Positions 46,932-56,188 of a stretch of DNA of 64,000 bases are shown in pieces (the stretch's first letter is position 1; each line of letters opens with the position of its first letter). The stretch is from a bacterium (lineage in GTDB: Bacteria > Krumholzibacteriota > Krumholzibacteriia > JACNKJ01): the NCBI GenBank assembly GCA_024231955.1, contig JAAEPZ010000764.1, forward strand, positions 248,001-312,000, written 5' to 3'. The notes beneath the pieces are model-generated. The model made no database searches and had not been told where the DNA came from. It saw nothing but the letters and a program-made list of their open reading frames with translations. Both the position numbers and the translations under genes were made by a program.

Positions 46932-49469
46932 TTGAGCGGGACATTTCTATTCAACATAGACGAGGTGCGCACATCGCGCGAGGGCGAGTGGCTGCTGCTG
47001 AGCGAGTGGCGGAGCGGCGACAGACATCTGCCCCTGGCGCTGTTCCTGGCCGTATTCGATCCGGCAGGTTCCGGCAGGATGCCGTTGCCCGGCAACGATG
47101 CCGAGAAGCACGAGTTGATCGAGCAGCTTGAACGCCTCGACTGGCATGCTCTCGATCCAGGTGTCTGGGGACGTCTCCAGGGGCTGTTCACGACCCTGAC
47201 CAAAGCGGAGGGGGATTGGCAGACGTTTGCCTCCGAGGGGGGCCGTCTGGCGGCCGAGGCGGAGCTGGGAAAACGGATCGGCGCGGGGGGGGCACCTCCC
47301 AACCCCTATTCGGAGGTCGATCTGGAGCGTGGTGAAGACCTCGTGCGCGAGATCTTCGAGGGTGAGGGCAAGCTGCGGGAATTGCTGGGAGATGGCTACG
47401 AAGCGCGCGCTCAGCAGGTGGAGATGGCCATCTCGGTCTGGCAGTGTCTGGTGGCGGGAGATGATCTCGTCGTAGAGGCTCCCACCGGCATCGGCAAGAG
47501 TCTGGCCTACTGCATCCCCGCCGGCCTCTTCGCCCTCATGACCGGCGAACGCGTTGTCATCTCGACCCACACCCGCAATCTTCAGGACCAGCTCATGGCG
47601 CGCGACCTGCCCCGCATCTGCGAGGCGGACTGGTTCCCTGTACGGCCAGCTCTGCTGATGGGCCGGGAGAACTACGGCTGCATGCGCAAACTGGACCAGG
47701 TGCTGGAGGGTCTTGGCGACAGTCGTGAGGAGAGGGTGACCGCGGCCGCCCTGCACATCTGGCGCTGCCGCAGCGCGGAGAAACTCATCGAGGAGCTGGA
47801 CGGCAATCCACTCATCAAGCCTGCACACTTCAAGGAGCTGCGGGCGCGCAGCCAGGGCGCCGAGGAGAGCCGTTGCGCCGCCCGCAAGGATTGCGCCGTA
47901 ACGATGGCCCGCGATCGGGTGAAGTCCGCTCAACTGGTTGTCGTCAATCACTCCCTGCTGCTTGTCGATCATGCGGTGAGCAAGGGGATTCTGGGAGATT
48001 ATAAATACCTGATTCTGGATGAGGCCCATCATCTTGATGATGTCGCCACCCGCATCATGGGTGTCGAGGCATCGTTCCGCAGCCTGGACAACATGCTGCA
48101 GGAGGCGGCCCCGGAGAACCTGCAGGTTCGTTGGCAAACGAACTCCATGAAGCGCTGGCTCCCGGCGATCAAGAGAGGCGCCGAGAATGCGCCCGACGTC
48201 GAGCTGATGTCCCGCCGCGACGCCCTGCTCGATGGCCTCCTCGAACTGCGTTACTGCTTCGAACGGCTGCTCGTGGATATCGCCGACCTGCCGCCCGTGC
48301 AGCAGGAGTTGGCCCGCAACGGACGCGTCCGCTACAGGGATGAACAGAATCTGGACAAGGCGGTTGATGAGCCGCGCGCTGCGCTCCTACGCCTTTTGCA
48401 GGCTCTGACGAATACAGCTCGCGAGATGGCCGACAGGGTGAAGGATCTGAACCTGCCCGAGCGAGAGCAGCAGGCGGCGAAAAATGAAGCCGATCAACTG
48501 GAGACCATGGCCCGCAATCTTCACGAATTCCACGAGCGGATACAGTTTCTGCTGGCGGGCGAAGCCGAGGATTTCGTCTTCTACCTCGAGGGGGATGGCC
48601 GCGGGGGGCTCAGGGAGATTGTCGCCAGTCCGGTGGATGTGTCGACCGAACTGGGCGACTACTTCAGGGAGAGTCTGTCCGGGGCGGTGATCACCAGCGC
48701 CACGCTGACCGTGCAGGGTGAATTCGAATACTTTGCGCGCAAATCGGGAATCGAGCGCAACGGACGGCAAACCCATTACCTCAACCTCGACAGCCCGTTC
48801 GACTACGAAACCCAGACCCGGGCCATTCTGCCGACCTTCCTGCCCGATCCCGGTCGGCCGGGGCATATGGAGGCCATCGTCGATCTGCTGTTCGACCTGC
48901 AGGCGACGTGTCCTCTGAACACCCTGATTCTGTTTACGAGCTACAGCGCGCTGGATAGAGTTCGTCGTGGGTTGCTGGAAAAGGGGATGTCCGAAGAGCG
49001 ACTCATGTACCAGGCTCCCCGGCAATCGCGGGACGCATTGGCGGCACGTTTCCGTGCGGCTGGCAATGCTCCTCTGCTCCTGGGAACCAGCAGCTTCTGG
49101 GAGGGGGTCGATTTCCCGGGCGAGAGTCTCAAGATTCTCGTGATCAGCCGCTTACCCTTTGCCGTTCCGACCGAGCCGCTGGTGGAGGCGCGCTGCGAGA
49201 AGATAGCCATCTCCGGCGGCCAACCCTTCCCCGAGTACATGATTCCGGAGGCTGTCCTCCGCTTCAAGCAGGGTTTTGGTCGGTTGATCCGCAGCGCCAG
49301 AGACGAGGGGCTGGTTCTGCTGCTGGACAGCCGGCTGGGTCATAAAAGCTACGGTCCCCGCTTCCTCAATTCCCTGCCGCTGAAGGCCCGCTTGTGCTTC
49401 GATCTGGAGGCCTACAGGCAGGATGTTCAGGAGTGGTATGTCTCCAGGCCGAGACAACAGCTTGACTGA
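46932..49469 (+). CDS. dinG: DinG-family ATP-dependent DNA helicase
   Basis: An 845-aa superfamily 2 (XPD/DinG-type) helicase, 5'-3' polarity in the family. Walker A EAPTGIGKSLAY has Lys189; DEAH is at 363-366 (LILDEAHHLDD). A cysteine cluster (YGCMRK, SRCAARKDC) is placed like the Fe-S domain. C-terminal helicase motifs include SSFWEGVDFPGE and VLRFKQGFGRLIR. The first 150 residues are not an exonuclease domain as in some DinG proteins and match nothing I recognise. TTG at 46932 with GGGAG is preferred; a GTG at 46878 would add 18 residues. It probably acts in repair or R-loop removal. Confidence 0.9.
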   Translation: MSGTFLFNIDEVRTSREGEWLLLSEWRSGDRHLPLALFLAVFDPAGSGRMPLPGNDAEKHELIEQLERLDWHALDPGVWGRLQGLFTTLTKAEGDWQTFASEGGRLAAEAELGKRIGAGGAPPNPYSEVDLERGEDLVREIFEGEGKLRELLGDGYEARAQQVEMAISVWQCLVAGDDLVVEAPTGIGKSLAYCIPAGLFALMTGERVVISTHTRNLQDQLMARDLPRICEADWFPVRPALLMGRENYGCMRKLDQVLEGLGDSREERVTAAALHIWRCRSAEKLIEELDGNPLIKPAHFKELRARSQGAEESRCAARKDCAVTMARDRVKSAQLVVVNHSLLLVDHAVSKGILGDYKYLILDEAHHLDDVATRIMGVEASFRSLDNMLQEAAPENLQVRWQTNSMKRWLPAIKRGAENAPDVELMSRRDALLDGLLELRYCFERLLVDIADLPPVQQELARNGRVRYRDEQNLDKAVDEPRAALLRLLQALTNTAREMADRVKDLNLPEREQQAAKNEADQLETMARNLHEFHERIQFLLAGEAEDFVFYLEGDGRGGLREIVASPVDVSTELGDYFRESLSGAVITSATLTVQGEFEYFARKSGIERNGRQTHYLNLDSPFDYETQTRAILPTFLPDPGRPGHMEAIVDLLFDLQATCPLNTLILFTSYSALDRVRRGLLEKGMSEERLMYQAPRQSRDALAARFRAAGNAPLLLGTSSFWEGVDFPGESLKILVISRLPFAVPTEPLVEARCEKIAISGGQPFPEYMIPEAVLRFKQGFGRLIRSARDEGLVLLLDSRLGHKSYGPRFLNSLPLKARLCFDLEAYRQDVQEWYVSRPRQQLD

Positions 49470-49476
49470 ACCAACC

Positions 49477-49516
49477 GGGCGGTTTTACTTGCTATCGACT
49501 GAGGGTGAAACCGCCC
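49477..49516 (+). terminator. Hairpin between dinG and hutU
   Basis: GGGCGGTTT (49477-49485) pairs with AAACCGCCC (49508-49516) across a 22-base loop, 8 bp after the dinG stop. The downstream sequence is moderately T-rich (CATTTTGAATTTG). It is either the dinG terminator or a leader structure of hutU; the long loop makes termination uncertain. Confidence 0.5.
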
Positions 49517-49548
49517 CGGACATTTTGAATTTGTGAAGGGAGAATCGC

Positions 49549-51216
49549 ATGGATTTGCGTCCAGGCAAAGTCAAGGCTCCGCACGGCAAGGAGCTGCATT
49601 GCAAAGGCTGGCTGCAGGAGGCCGCCCTGCGCATGCTCATGAACAACCTCGATCCCGAAGTCGCCGAGAGACCCGAGGACCTGGTCGTCTACGGCGGGAC
49701 AGGCAAAGCCGCCCGCAACTGGGACTGTTTCGAAGCCATCGTGGCCGGTCTGCAGGACCTGGGTGATGAGGAGACGTTGCTCGTCCAGTCGGGCAAGCCG
49801 GTTGCCGTTTTTCGCACCCATGCCGATGCGCCGCGTGTGCTGATCGTCAACAGTCAGTTGGTCCCGGCATGGGGCAACTGGGAGCATTTCTGGGAGCTGG
49901 AGAAGAAGGGCCTGATGATGTACGGCCAGATGACAGCCGGATCCTGGATCTACATCGGTACCCAGGGGATTCTTCAGGGTACCTATGAGACCCTGGCCGA
50001 AGCCGCCAATCAGCACTTCGGCGGCACCTTGAAGGGGACCATCACCCTGACGGGCGGCCTGGGCGGAATGGGCGGCGCCCAGCCCCTGGCCGTCACCATG
50101 AACGAAGGTGTGGCCCTGGTGGTGGAGATCGATGAGACCCGGATCGACAGACGGATCGAGCATCGGTACCTGGATCGGAAGTGCCACGATCTGGACGAAG
50201 CATTGGCTATCTGCAACGAAGCGAAAGCCAAAGGTGAGGCTCTGTCGGTCGGTCTGCTGGGCAATGTGGCGGAGATCTTCCCTCAGCTGGTGGAGAGTGG
50301 TTTCAAGCCGGAGCTGGTCACCGATCAGACAAGCGCCCACGATCCTCTCAACGGCTACGTGCCCGACGGGATGACGCTGGCGGAGTCGCTGAGTCTCCGT
50401 GTGTCGGACCCCGATCGCCATGTCGTGCTGGCCTATGAGGCGATGGCCAAGCAGGTCCGCGCGATGTTGGCTCTGCAGGAGGCCGGTTCGATCACTTTCG
50501 ACTACGGCAACAACCTGCGCGGAGGAGCCGTAAAGGGCGGCGAGCCCAATGCCTTCGATTTTCCAGGCTTCGTGCCCGCATTCGTACGCCCCCTGTTCTG
50601 CGAGGGCAAGGGGCCATTCCGCTGGGCGGCGCTGTCGGGAGATCCCGAGGATATCTACAAGACCGATCGGAAGATTCTCGAACTGTTCCCTGAGGACAAG
50701 GCTCTGGCGCGCTGGATCAAGATGGCGCGTGAGAAGGTCCACTTCCAGGGGCTGCCCTGCCGCATCTGCTGGCTAGGCTACGGCGAGCGTGAAAAAGCCG
50801 GGCTGGCCTTCAACGAGATGGTGGCCTCCGGTGAAATCTCCGCTCCCATCGTGATCGGGCGGGACCATCTGGACAGCGGATCCGTGGCCAGTCCGTATCG
50901 GGAGACGGAGGCGATGAAGGACGGCAGCGATGCCGTAGCCGACTGGCCCCTGCTCAATGCGTTGATCAACGCCGTGAACGGCGCCACCTGGGTGTCGTTG
51001 CACCATGGCGGCGGCGTGGGTATCGGCAATTCGATCCACGCCGGTATGGTGATCGTCGCCGACGGCACCGAGGCGGCCGGCTCGCGGCTCAGCCGTGTGC
51101 TGACCTGCGATCCCGGCATGGGCGTCGTCCGTCATGCCGATGCGGGCTACGATGAGGCGCTGCGCTGCGCTAAAGAGAGAGGTGTGCGGACCCCCCTGGT
51201 CGACCCGGGGAGCTGA
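49549..51216 (+). CDS. hutU: Urocanate hydratase
   Basis: A 555-aa urocanase that converts urocanate to 4-imidazolone-5-propanoate using a tightly bound NAD. Conserved blocks are [64 protein letters not shown] and [14 protein letters not shown], the last with the active-site cysteine. The C-terminal [19 protein letters not shown] block is intact. The length is standard. ATG at 49549 follows GAAGGGAG. hutI follows, but hutH and the final enzyme of the pathway are not in the window. Confidence 0.97.
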   Translation: MDLRPGKVKAPHGKELHCKGWLQEAALRMLMNNLDPEVAERPEDLVVYGGTGKAARNWDCFEAIVAGLQDLGDEETLLVQSGKPVAVFRTHADAPRVLIVNSQLVPAWGNWEHFWELEKKGLMMYGQMTAGSWIYIGTQGILQGTYETLAEAANQHFGGTLKGTITLTGGLGGMGGAQPLAVTMNEGVALVVEIDETRIDRRIEHRYLDRKCHDLDEALAICNEAKAKGEALSVGLLGNVAEIFPQLVESGFKPELVTDQTSAHDPLNGYVPDGMTLAESLSLRVSDPDRHVVLAYEAMAKQVRAMLALQEAGSITFDYGNNLRGGAVKGGEPNAFDFPGFVPAFVRPLFCEGKGPFRWAALSGDPEDIYKTDRKILELFPEDKALARWIKMAREKVHFQGLPCRICWLGYGEREKAGLAFNEMVASGEISAPIVIGRDHLDSGSVASPYRETEAMKDGSDAVADWPLLNALINAVNGATWVSLHHGGGVGIGNSIHAGMVIVADGTEAAGSRLSRVLTCDPGMGVVRHADAGYDEALRCAKERGVRTPLVDPGS

Positions 51217-51243
51217 GGCGTCTCGCATCTGCCGAGATTACCC

Positions 51244-51275
51244 GGGCTCCGCAGTCATTGACGCGGAGCCCTTTT
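51244..51275 (+). terminator. Terminator-like hairpin between hutU and hutI
   Basis: GGGCTCCGC (51244-51252) pairs perfectly with GCGGAGCCC (51263-51271), loop of ten bases, followed by TTTT. It sits inside what would otherwise be a two-gene operon and ends 24 bp before the hutI start. Confidence 0.8.
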
Positions 51276-51298
51276 CACCCATCGCGCCTGGAGGGCAA

Positions 51299-52594
51299 AT
51301 GAAAGCGGATCTCCTGATCAGGAACGCAGGGCAACTCTGTACACTCAGCGGACCGGAGGGACCCCGTCGGGGTCATCAACTGGCGGATATCGGGGTCATC
51401 GCCGATGGGGCTGTCGCCTCGCTTGATGGAGATATAGTGGCGGCAGGTCCCGAGAGCGAAGTATTGCGGGAGCTGGAGCTCGATCAGGAGACGATTGAGG
51501 TGGATGCGGGGGGGGCATTGGTCACGCCAGGGTTCGTGGATCCCCATACGCATGCCATGTTTGGTCGATATCGCGCGGATGAATATGCGTTGAGGGTCGC
51601 CGGAAAACCCTACGTTGAGATCGCCGCCATGGGTGGCGGGATCCATGCGAGCGTCTCCGATTTCAATAAGCGTTCCGATGAAGAGCTGCTGGAGATGAAT
51701 TTGCGGCGATTGAGGAGAATGATCCTGTCCGGCAGCACAACCATCGAAGTTAAAAGTGGATACGCTCTTAATCTCGACAATGAGCTGAGGGCCCTTGAGC
51801 TGATATCTCACATGGATCGGGAGCTGCCGATACCTCTGATTGCCACCTTCCTCGGCGCCCATGAGATCCCGCCGAAGTGGCGTGAGAACCGTGAAGTCCA
51901 TATCAGGGAGATCGTGGAGACCTGGTTGGTGAAAGTTGCTGAGCAGGGGATCGCACGCTTCGCGGATATATTCTGCGAGCCGACGGTCTTCACATTGACG
52001 GAGAGCGAATATATCCTGAGTGCCGCCAGGGAGCTCGGGCTACGGATCAAGATTCATGCTGACGAGATTGCTCCAGGTTATGGCGCTGCGGCTCTTGCCG
52101 CCAGGCTAGGCGCCTGCAGCGCGGATCATCTCATCGTCATGTCCGATGCCGACATGCCCGTCCTGGCTGCGAGTGATACGGTGGCGGTTCTTCTCCCCGC
52201 CACCAGTCTGGGGCTGGCCAGCGTCGAGTTTGCACCTGCGCGCAAGATGATCGAATCCGGAATAGCGGTGGCCCTGGCCACCGATTTCAATCCCGGCAGC
52301 AGCTGTACGGAATCCATGGGGTTCGTACTCTCCCTGGCTTGCAGCGCTCTGCGGATGACTCCGGCTGAAGCTCTTTGCGCCGCTACGCACAATGCCGCCT
52401 GGGCGTGTGGCGAGGGGACGAAAACGGGCAGTCTGGTTCCCGGTAAGCGGGCCGACATCCTGATTCACGACTGCCTGGATTTCAGGGAGTTGCCCTATCA
52501 CATGGGATTTAATTCGGTCCGGAAAGTTTTCGCCGGTGGACAGGATATCGGATTCAGTGCCAATGATATCAGAGATATCGTACCGTTGAATTGA
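51299..52594 (+). CDS. hutI: Imidazolonepropionase
   Basis: A 431-aa amidohydrolase that opens the imidazolone ring to form N-formimino-L-glutamate in histidine degradation. Metal ligands are visible in VDPHTHAMFG (near residue 81), FLGAHEIP, IHADEI and ATDFNPG. The start at 51299 follows GGAGGG; a frame from 51134 overlaps hutU and is rejected. It takes the HutU product, and a terminator-like hairpin lies between the two genes. Confidence 0.96.
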   Translation: MKADLLIRNAGQLCTLSGPEGPRRGHQLADIGVIADGAVASLDGDIVAAGPESEVLRELELDQETIEVDAGGALVTPGFVDPHTHAMFGRYRADEYALRVAGKPYVEIAAMGGGIHASVSDFNKRSDEELLEMNLRRLRRMILSGSTTIEVKSGYALNLDNELRALELISHMDRELPIPLIATFLGAHEIPPKWRENREVHIREIVETWLVKVAEQGIARFADIFCEPTVFTLTESEYILSAARELGLRIKIHADEIAPGYGAAALAARLGACSADHLIVMSDADMPVLAASDTVAVLLPATSLGLASVEFAPARKMIESGIAVALATDFNPGSSCTESMGFVLSLACSALRMTPAEALCAATHNAAWACGEGTKTGSLVPGKRADILIHDCLDFRELPYHMGFNSVRKVFAGGQDIGFSANDIRDIVPLN

Positions 52595-52689
52595 CGCCCC
52601 ACGGCAATCTCGACCTCTATTTTGCAACCAGGATGGTAAAGTTGAACAGTCGTTCACATCCCAAGAGGTTGGCCCAAGCCACGTAGGTC

Positions 52690-52718
52690 TTGTAACTCTT
52701 TATATATCACCGGATAAA
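52690..52718 (+). promoter_or_regulatory. Tentative promoter of the TPR gene
   Basis: TTGTAA (52690-52695), 17 bp, GATAAA (52713-52718) in the 196-bp gap before the TPR gene; an AT-rich TATATAT lies inside the spacer. Boxes match the consensus only partly. Confidence 0.3.
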
Positions 52719-52790
52719 GACAATCGTTCATATTGCTCGCGGTGGAATGGGGCTTGCTGTTGACGACAGTACCTCAAGATAGGGGTAACT

Positions 52791-54596
52791 GTGTTTGGGA
52801 AAGGAGCACCTTTGAGTCGCACCCAGGAGCTGAAACGGATTCTGAGCCTTGCCATGCAGGACTCGAATTGGCATGACGCACTCAATGTTCTGAACAAACT
52901 CGTGAAGCAGGAGGAGAATCAACCCGCCTACCATAACCAGATTGGCGATATTCTCCTGAAAACGGGCAAACAGGCAGAGGCCATAGTCAGCTTCCTGACG
53001 GGAGTTGAGATCTATAATGAGTTGGGTATGTTCCCCAACGGGGCGGCGCTGTGCAAGAAAATCCTCCGTTTCGAACCTGGGCACAGAGAGGCGACCTGGT
53101 GGTTGGGCGAGATGAAGACGAGGCAGGGGTTCCTGGCCGACGGAGCCGAGCGTATGCTGGAGGCCCTGCATTACTACGCTGAAGATCCCATGATCACGAA
53201 GGACATACTGGTGCATCGGCTGGGTACCGCCGAGAGTCTGCAACCCAGCAACAAAAGCATTCTCGAATTCGTGGCTACCACCTATGCCCAGGCTGGTGAG
53301 GGCGTTCATGCGCGTGAGGTTACGCTGAGGGTTGCCGATATCGAGGAGAGAGAGGGCAACACGGATAAAGCCGAGACGCTCAGGCAACTGGCTGATGGTT
53401 TCTGTCCCAGTATACCCGAATCGGCTGAAGATCAAAGTCCTGGTATTTCGCCCCCTGCGGCTGAGATTGCCGCCGTTCCTCCGGTGATTGAGCCGGAATC
53501 GGCGCAGGAAGTGCCCTCAATGGAAACTGCGGAGACGGTCGCATCTGCGCCAAATCCCCAGGAGTCGACTCTGACCGATGAGCCCGATGCACCCAAAGCC
53601 ATAAATGACAGAAAGCAGAACGAAGATGATCTGCTCCGGACACTGGTCGGCTCCGATTCAGTTGGCGACGGGGAGAATCTGGAGATCATAACGACCAACA
53701 TGGGTGCGCCCGACGACTCGGTGACCCAAACCGGGCATGAGAAGATCTTTGATCTCGGCCAGAGTGACGAGAACATCGAAATCGGAGATTCCGCCGGAGA
53801 GGATACCGAAGTATCCGATACTCAGAGCGAGATAGAGGTCATTGATACAGCCCTGCAGGAGGATGTCGACGAGCAGGTTGAGCCTGCCATCGCACTGCAG
53901 GAGGCGATGGACGCCCTGTCCGCTGAAGATGGCGATGCGGATATGCTGGACATGACCGTCCAGGGGTTTCAGATCCAGTCGGCAAGCGATCTGCTCGAAG
54001 TGCCAGATGAGGCGGAAACCGAAACGGCCTCTTCCGAGGCACCCTCGGAAGAGGATGAGGTATCACCCGATCTCGGCAAACTGGGTACTTTGGACCAGTT
54101 CATGTCGAACAAGGAGGAGGTCCTGTCCGTCGAGCTGACCACAACAATCGGCGAAGCGATGCAGACCGACAACATCGAAGAGGTGTTGGCGGAGTTCCGC
54201 AACAAGATGGCTCACCAGATGGGTGAGATGTCGGCGGAGGAGCATTATCAGCTAGGCGTCTCCTATATGGAGATGGAGCTCTTCTCCGAAGCGGTGGAGG
54301 AGTTTCGATTCACGCTTGATCACCCCATGCTCAGCATCAAGTCGCGCGAGTGGATGGCCCGCTGCTATCTCAGTCTCAACATGCCCTGGGATCTCATCGA
54401 GTTGCTGGGGGATTACCTCAACAACGAGTCCTATCCGCGCAAGAGTCTCGTGGAGCTGTACTACTTGATTGGGCAAGCGTATCAATCAGTCGACCGTCCC
54501 GACAAGGCGGTGGATTCCTTCACTAAAGTGTACTCTCTGGATACGGAGTTCAGAGATGTCAAAGCCAGACTTGAAATATTGACCTGCCGGGAATAG
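52791..54596 (+). CDS. TPR protein with a long acidic linker
   Basis: A 601-aa cytoplasmic protein without a signal peptide. Residues 1-200 form TPR-like helical pairs (PAYHNQIGDILLKTGKQAEAI, ATWWLGEMKTRQGF, ILEFVATTYAQAGEGVHA). Residues 205-455 are low-complexity and Glu/Asp/Ser/Pro-rich, probably disordered. Residues 470-601 return to TPRs (EEHYQLGVSYMEMELFSEAVEEF, YLIGQAYQSVDRPDKAVDSF). It is probably a scaffold that links two partners. The gene starts with GTG at 52791 after AGGGG. Similar architectures occur near pilus genes in some bacteria, and pil genes lie 3.5 kb downstream, but no link is shown here. Confidence 0.72.
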   Translation: MFGKGAPLSRTQELKRILSLAMQDSNWHDALNVLNKLVKQEENQPAYHNQIGDILLKTGKQAEAIVSFLTGVEIYNELGMFPNGAALCKKILRFEPGHREATWWLGEMKTRQGFLADGAERMLEALHYYAEDPMITKDILVHRLGTAESLQPSNKSILEFVATTYAQAGEGVHAREVTLRVADIEEREGNTDKAETLRQLADGFCPSIPESAEDQSPGISPPAAEIAAVPPVIEPESAQEVPSMETAETVASAPNPQESTLTDEPDAPKAINDRKQNEDDLLRTLVGSDSVGDGENLEIITTNMGAPDDSVTQTGHEKIFDLGQSDENIEIGDSAGEDTEVSDTQSEIEVIDTALQEDVDEQVEPAIALQEAMDALSAEDGDADMLDMTVQGFQIQSASDLLEVPDEAETETASSEAPSEEDEVSPDLGKLGTLDQFMSNKEEVLSVELTTTIGEAMQTDNIEEVLAEFRNKMAHQMGEMSAEEHYQLGVSYMEMELFSEAVEEFRFTLDHPMLSIKSREWMARCYLSLNMPWDLIELLGDYLNNESYPRKSLVELYYLIGQAYQSVDRPDKAVDSFTKVYSLDTEFRDVKARLEILTCRE

Positions 54597-54599
54597 TTT

Positions 54600-54618
54600 G
54601 TCCTTCCAACGGAAGGAC
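54600..54618 (+). promoter_or_regulatory. Hairpin sequestering the ribosome site of the PHP gene
   Basis: GTCCTTCC-AAC-GGAAGGAC is a perfect 8-bp stem with a three-base loop. Its 3' arm is the Shine-Dalgarno sequence GGAAGGA, six bases before the TTG start at 54624. It could limit translation unless ribosomes arriving from the TPR gene, which stops at 54596, open it. Confidence 0.65.
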
Positions 54619-54623
54619 GCACA

Positions 54624-55433
54624 TTGCGCTACGATCTCCACTGCCATACCACTGCATCCGATGGCTACTACAGTCCGACTGAAATTGTGGCCCAAGCCGA
54701 GGCCGCCGGTCTGGACGGTCTCGCCGTAACCGATCACGATACCGTCAACGGTATAGCTGAGGCGCTGGCCGAAGGGGCGAAGCGTGATATCCATGTGATA
54801 CCCGGAATAGAGCTCAGCATCCAGGTCAACAACCGGGACATCCATGTTCTGGGTTACTTCATCGAACATGAGAACGAGGCCCTCATTGCCGAACTGGACG
54901 AGATCATCTCCATGCGGACGAACCGCGCACGGGAAATGGTGAACCGGATCCGGGATATGGGCTATCCGCTCGATTATGATGAGGTTATCAAGGGGGCGAA
55001 TGGCGGGGCTCCCGGGCGGCCACACATTGCGCGGGCGATGATCAAGCAGGGGCTGGCATTCTCCAATGAGGAGGTCTTTGATAAATTCATCGGTGATGAC
55101 GGTCCCGCCTTCTACCCGAAGAGCAAGATGGACATGGACCGCGCCTTCGAGATGTTCAGGACCTATCGCGCCGTACCGGTAATGGCGCACCCGCAGCTCA
55201 GCGACTATGAGAACATCCTGCCCCAATTCCTGGAGAGGGGGCTGCAGGGTCTGGAGGTCGATCATCCCAAGCAGGGTGTGCATGTCGCCGCCAAATTGCG
55301 CGCCCTGTGCCGTGAACACGATCTGGTGGCGACGGGGGGCAGCGATTTTCACGTCCCAGGCATTGCCTCGCGCGCTCTGGGCTCACATGGCGTCTCTGGC
55401 GAGACGATCCGGGAGCTCGAAGCCCGACGTTGA
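54624..55433 (+). CDS. PHP-domain phosphoesterase (RNase AM/YciV-like)
   Basis: A 269-aa metal-dependent phosphoesterase. PHP ligands appear as DLHCHTTASDG at the N-terminus, VTDHDTVNG, PGIELS, VMAHP, and GGSDFHVP near the C-terminus. The set and length match YciV/RNase AM and 3',5'-nucleotide bisphosphate phosphatases, which trim RNA 5' ends or hydrolyse pAp. It has the compact insertion REMVNRIRDMGY typical of that group. TTG at 54624 is supported by GGAAGGA. Substrate choice among these activities cannot be settled from sequence. Confidence 0.87.
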   Translation: MRYDLHCHTTASDGYYSPTEIVAQAEAAGLDGLAVTDHDTVNGIAEALAEGAKRDIHVIPGIELSIQVNNRDIHVLGYFIEHENEALIAELDEIISMRTNRAREMVNRIRDMGYPLDYDEVIKGANGGAPGRPHIARAMIKQGLAFSNEEVFDKFIGDDGPAFYPKSKMDMDRAFEMFRTYRAVPVMAHPQLSDYENILPQFLERGLQGLEVDHPKQGVHVAAKLRALCREHDLVATGGSDFHVPGIASRALGSHGVSGETIRELEARR

Positions 55434-55490
55434 TGCAAGCCCTGCTTGACCCCCCCGATCCCATTCGGTAAGTTGGCTCCCGGGGCGAAT

Positions 55491-55591
55491 CTTCCCCTCC
55501 GGGCGACGATTCGCCTCCGGGCGACGATTCGCCTCCGGGCGACGACTCCCCTCCGGGCGACGACTCCCCTCCGGGCGACGACTCGCCCCTG
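55491..55591. repeat. 18-bp GC-rich tandem repeat array
   Basis: Four contiguous 18-bp units (55508-55579) of the form GAYTCSCCTCCGGGCGAC, with partial copies at both ends. The first two units carry GATTCG and the next two GACTCC, so substitutions are shared between neighbours, as expected from recent unit duplication. Units can form small GGCGA/TCGCC stems. The array lies between the PHP gene and the ECF-transporter gene. Confidence 0.88.
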
Positions 55592-55630
55592 TAAACAGGA
55601 TAAACCTTGAGGAACCGGGTAAGGGATCAG

Positions 55631-56188
55631 ATGCGCAAAACCGTTCGGATAGCCCTGTTCGCATCCCTTGCCGCAGCATTGGGATTCCTGCTGGCGGGGG
55701 TTCCCAACATAGAACTCCTGACCTTCTGCCTGTTTACATCCGGCTATATCCAGGGATTGCGTGCCGGTATCGCAACCGGTCTCCTCGCCACCCTCATCTA
55801 CTATGGTCTGAATCCCTACGGCTCCAGCCTCATGTTCCCGCCGCTGTTTCTCTCCCAACTCACTGCCGGTGTGGTGATCAGTGCACTGGGAGCGCTGTTT
55901 GCTCTGTTGACACGCTTCCTGAATCGGGAAACCCGGAGCGCCATCTGGGGCAGAAGGATTCTGCTCATCCCCTTTGCCGCGACATCCGCTCTGATGCTGA
56001 CGATCCTGCCCACCATCAGCTTTGCGCTGTTCAGTGGCGGAGAGTGGCGTGGTTGGCTGTTTCTCGGAGGACTGATGACGGCCTGGGGCTTCCTCTTCAA
56101 CATGATCGTGTTTCTGACCAGCTTCGAACCGCTGATTCGTCAGACGCGAAGGCTTGCATTCGGAGTTCGGGGAGGTAGCGCGTGTTGA
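55631..56188 (+). CDS. ECF-transporter S component family protein
   Basis: A 185-aa integral membrane protein with about five to six helices. NIELLTFCLFTSGYIQG, ATLIYYGLNPYGSSLMFPP and QLTAGVVISALGALF match the substrate-binding (S) subunits of energy-coupling factor transporters (NPxG and PPL segments). These subunits capture vitamins or cobalt/nickel complexes and need a shared EcfAA'T module, not seen here. ATG at 55631 follows AAGGGA; a TTG eight codons earlier is less likely. It overlaps the TonB-receptor-like gene, suggesting outer- and inner-membrane steps of one uptake route. The ligand is unknown. Confidence 0.78.
   Translation: MRKTVRIALFASLAAALGFLLAGVPNIELLTFCLFTSGYIQGLRAGIATGLLATLIYYGLNPYGSSLMFPPLFLSQLTAGVVISALGALFALLTRFLNRETRSAIWGRRILLIPFAATSALMLTILPTISFALFSGGEWRGWLFLGGLMTAWGFLFNMIVFLTSFEPLIRQTRRLAFGVRGGSAC

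Noticed and set aside
55491..55591. The 18-bp repeats as a CRISPR array
   Set aside because: Units are contiguous with no unique spacers, and they are too short. No cas genes are nearby.
55434..55630. A vitamin riboswitch (cobalamin, TPP or FMN type) before the ECF S component
   Set aside because: No conserved core of these classes is present. The space is taken up mostly by the 18-bp tandem repeats.
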